Below are positions 56,388 to 57,852 of a DNA stretch of 57,852 bases, piece by piece; positions within the stretch are counted from its first letter, which is position 1; the number at the start of each line of letters is the position of its first letter. The position numbers and the translations under genes were made by a program. The notes below the pieces were generated by a model, which was not told the origin of the DNA, did no database searches, and saw only the letters and a program-made list of their open reading frames with translations. Source of the stretch: CAYLYM01 sp964387645 (GTDB lineage: Bacteria > Calditrichota > Calditrichia > RBG-13-44-9); the NCBI GenBank assembly GCA_964387645.1, contig CAYLYM010000011.1, positions 1-57,852 on the forward strand. Direction: 5' to 3'.

Positions 56388-56640
56388 TCAACGTAATCGG
56401 ATGACATCGAAATAAGCAATATCCTGTCCAAATTATTTCCATTTAAGGGCATAAGACACACTCTCAGCAAGAATATTTTTGCAACCTGCCAGGACTGCTG
56501 ATGCACCTAATTTAAATCTTCCTATATTCAAAGAGTTGAAAGCAACCTCCGTCCCTTTCCCAACCTCTCCTAAAGCATCTTCAACAAGAACTTTAACATT
56601 CTCAAATATAATAGGACCCATTAAATCCCAATTTATAGTT
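56388..56640 (-). pseudogene. Remnant of an acyl-CoA dehydrogenase gene
   Basis: On the minus strand the core of an acyl-CoA dehydrogenase can be read in broken pieces. KLGFNGS (about 56634-56614) is in one frame. After a frameshift, the second frame reads IIFENVKVLVEDALGEVGKG and FNSLNIGRFKLGASAVLAGC (56621-56433). It meets a TAA at the place where the family has Gln (pattern ERKQFG), and continues in frame as FGQDIAYFDVIR to a TGA at 56388. The intact stretch is only 62 codons, against about 380 or more for a full acyl-CoA dehydrogenase. A frameshift, a stop and loss of both ends show a dead gene. It lies upstream of fadA in the same direction. Confidence 0.82.
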
Positions 56641-57091
56641 AAATTTTCTATTAAAAGATATAACAGGTGTTACAAAACTCTATGCCTACGTAAAATAATA
56701 ATTCCATTGGTTCATTAATCTACTTAAAAAGATCAATTAGTAGAAAACAATTTAATTCAAAATAACAGTAAATAACTACTATGTTTTCATTTTGATACGA
56801 TGAAACCAATAAATTAAATATAAAGCATTTAATTTGGTGTTGAATACAAAGCTAAGTGTAAATTAAAATCAGTTAAGAAGATTTATTTAAAAGTATTTTA
56901 TCGGACTAAGTTAAAATAAAAAAATTTTCCTTTCATTATGATCTAAGTAAGTTCAATGTAAAATATTTTAATCTTGATGACATATCGGATCATATATGAA
57001 GTTTTCAACAAAAGTCTTTTCATTAATCTTGGATCAGTTTAATTTTTATGTAACATGAGATATTTAAAGAGAAATGGGAAATATCTGAGAT
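56641..57091. other. Intergenic region, nothing recognised
   Basis: About 450 AT-rich bases between the acyl-CoA dehydrogenase remnant and the last gene. The left edge may hold further, unreadable parts of the dead gene. I see no ORF, hairpin or RNA-like feature. The right edge should hold the promoter of the radical SAM gene. Confidence 0.35.
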
Positions 57092-57852
57092 ATGCCTAGT
57101 GATTCAGTTCCGCGTCTACTTCTAATTAATCCCTGGATTTATGATTTTAGTGCTTTCGATCTTTGGAGTAAACCAATCGGATTGCTGTATTTAGCCGCTT
57201 ATTTGCGTCAATTAGGCTATAAAATTGATTATATAGATTGTTTGGATAAATATCATCCGGAATTATTAAAAAGACAGGGACGTTTAAGGCCCAAAATTAA
57301 AAAATACGGAACGGGTAATTTCTATCGGGAAAAAGTTAAAAAACCAGCCATTTTGCAATTTGTTCCACGCCATTTTTGCCGCTACGGTTTGCCAGAAGAT
57401 ATCTTTTTAGGAGAAATAAAAAGTCGTCCAAAACCTGATGCTATATTAATTACATCATTAATGACATACTGGTACCCCGGACCGAAAAGAGTGGTCGAAA
57501 TAATTCGGGAAATTTTTCCAAAAACACCTATCATTCTTGGAGGTATTTATGCAACACTATTGCCCGATCATGCTAAAGAGATTGTTAGACCTGATTACAT
57601 TGTGAAAGGACCTGGTGAGATTCAGGTGGCTCAATTGCTAAATGACATTTTACCTCATGGTTTAAGAGACCCTGATCCTCCCAAAACTATAGATGACTTT
57701 CCGTATCCTGCTTTCGATCTATATTCACATGTCGACTATTTTATTGTAATGAGCTCTCGAGGATGCCCTTATCAATGTACTTTTTGTGCAAGTAAATTGC
57801 TCAATGGTAGTTTCGTTCAGCGAAAACCAGAATTTGTAGTAGACGAGATTTT
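57092..57852 (+). CDS. B12-binding radical SAM protein (3' end cut by window)
   Basis: The frame is open from ATG 57092 to the window edge, about 253 residues. The N-terminal part is a cobalamin-binding-like domain: LLLINPWIYDFSAFDLW, then PIGLLYLAAYLRQLGYKI, and later IILGGIYATLLPDHA and YIVKGPGEIQVAQLL. The radical SAM motif SSRGCPYQCTFCAS (CX3CX2C) starts at about residue 228. This is the BchE-like class of B12-dependent radical SAM enzymes, which do methylations and other transformations. The product cannot be named without the C-terminal part. A possible GGGA site is upstream but not well placed. Confidence 0.88.
   Translation, partial: MPSDSVPRLLLINPWIYDFSAFDLWSKPIGLLYLAAYLRQLGYKIDYIDCLDKYHPELLKRQGRLRPKIKKYGTGNFYREKVKKPAILQFVPRHFCRYGLPEDIFLGEIKSRPKPDAILITSLMTYWYPGPKRVVEIIREIFPKTPIILGGIYATLLPDHAKEIVRPDYIVKGPGEIQVAQLLNDILPHGLRDPDPPKTIDDFPYPAFDLYSHVDYFIVMSSRGCPYQCTFCASKLLNGSFVQRKPEFVVDEI

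Noticed and set aside
1..57852. CRISPR arrays, tRNA or rRNA genes, and insertion sequences
   Set aside because: I looked for regular repeat-spacer patterns, cloverleaf-like sequences and transposase motifs and found none convincing; a covariance-model scan would be needed to exclude small RNAs.

Overview
The window is an AT-rich bacterial chromosome segment with about 42 protein-coding genes, no rRNA or tRNA that I could recognise, no CRISPR array and no insertion sequence. The gene content suggests an anaerobic, fermentative, Gram-negative member of the FCB (Bacteroidota/Calditrichota-like) lineages. It encodes [FeFe]-hydrogenase maturases, a PorV-type outer-membrane protein next to a secreted protease with a type IX secretion (T9SS) sorting domain, a DUF5916 beta-barrel protein, secreted beta-propeller and Ig-repeat proteins, and a BatA-type VWA protein. 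The phylum is an inference from this mixture and not from a marker phylogeny.

Layout. 1-4.9 kb: hydrogenase maturation, with hydG (cut by the left edge) and hydE on the plus strand converging on aspA-hydF. 5.1-6.4 kb: a trypsin-fold protease, followed by a small gene that looks like a free copy of the protease's N-terminal domain. 6.7-12.1 kb: mnmA, hemH, then a CDF transporter, a rhomboid protease and a ClpP/SppA-like membrane protease. 12.5-16 kb: a large outer-membrane DUF5916 protein, then a decayed MOSC gene in a gene-poor stretch. 16-21.5 kb: dnaE, dtd, a membrane PASTA protein and rpe, closely packed with two overlaps. 21.8-25.2 kb: the PorV-like protein and the T9SS-type metalloprotease. 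25.6-30 kb: an SDR-HAD pair opposite guaB-mce-mtgA. 30-37.8 kb: glgP, rocD, a PATAN/DUF4388 protein with a degenerate receiver, pdxS-pdxT (PLP synthase) and a GNAT acetyltransferase. 38-43.9 kb: dapB, a TRAP transporter (dctP, dctQ, dctM) with its TatT partner lipoprotein, and an SDR. 44.3-48.6 kb: an unrecognised protein with an internal duplication, an Ig-repeat lipoprotein and a BatA-like protein. 49-52.5 kb: hflX, yjbQ and a beta-propeller protein. 52.6-56.6 kb: fadN-fadA beta-oxidation genes with the wreck of an acyl-CoA dehydrogenase gene upstream. 57.1 kb to the end: the start of a B12-binding radical SAM protein.

Several genes fit one physiology. HydE, HydF and HydG build the H-cluster for fermentative H2 metabolism, and AspA supplies fumarate and ammonium. 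GlgP mobilises stored glucan. The TRAP system imports an organic anion or similar solute. FadN/FadA and methylmalonyl-CoA epimerase point to acyl-CoA and propionate-type metabolism. Secreted and outer-membrane proteins suggest use of external polymers.

The most interesting points are: the protease with its free-standing prodomain-like partner; the internally duplicated 265-residue unknown; two clear pseudogenes (MOSC and fadE-like); hflX, which seems to start at a non-standard codon; a receiver domain that has lost its phospho-acceptor Asp; and a dispersed GC-rich repeat shared between about 2.1 kb and 48.7 kb. I found no convincing evidence of a wholly new multi-gene system.
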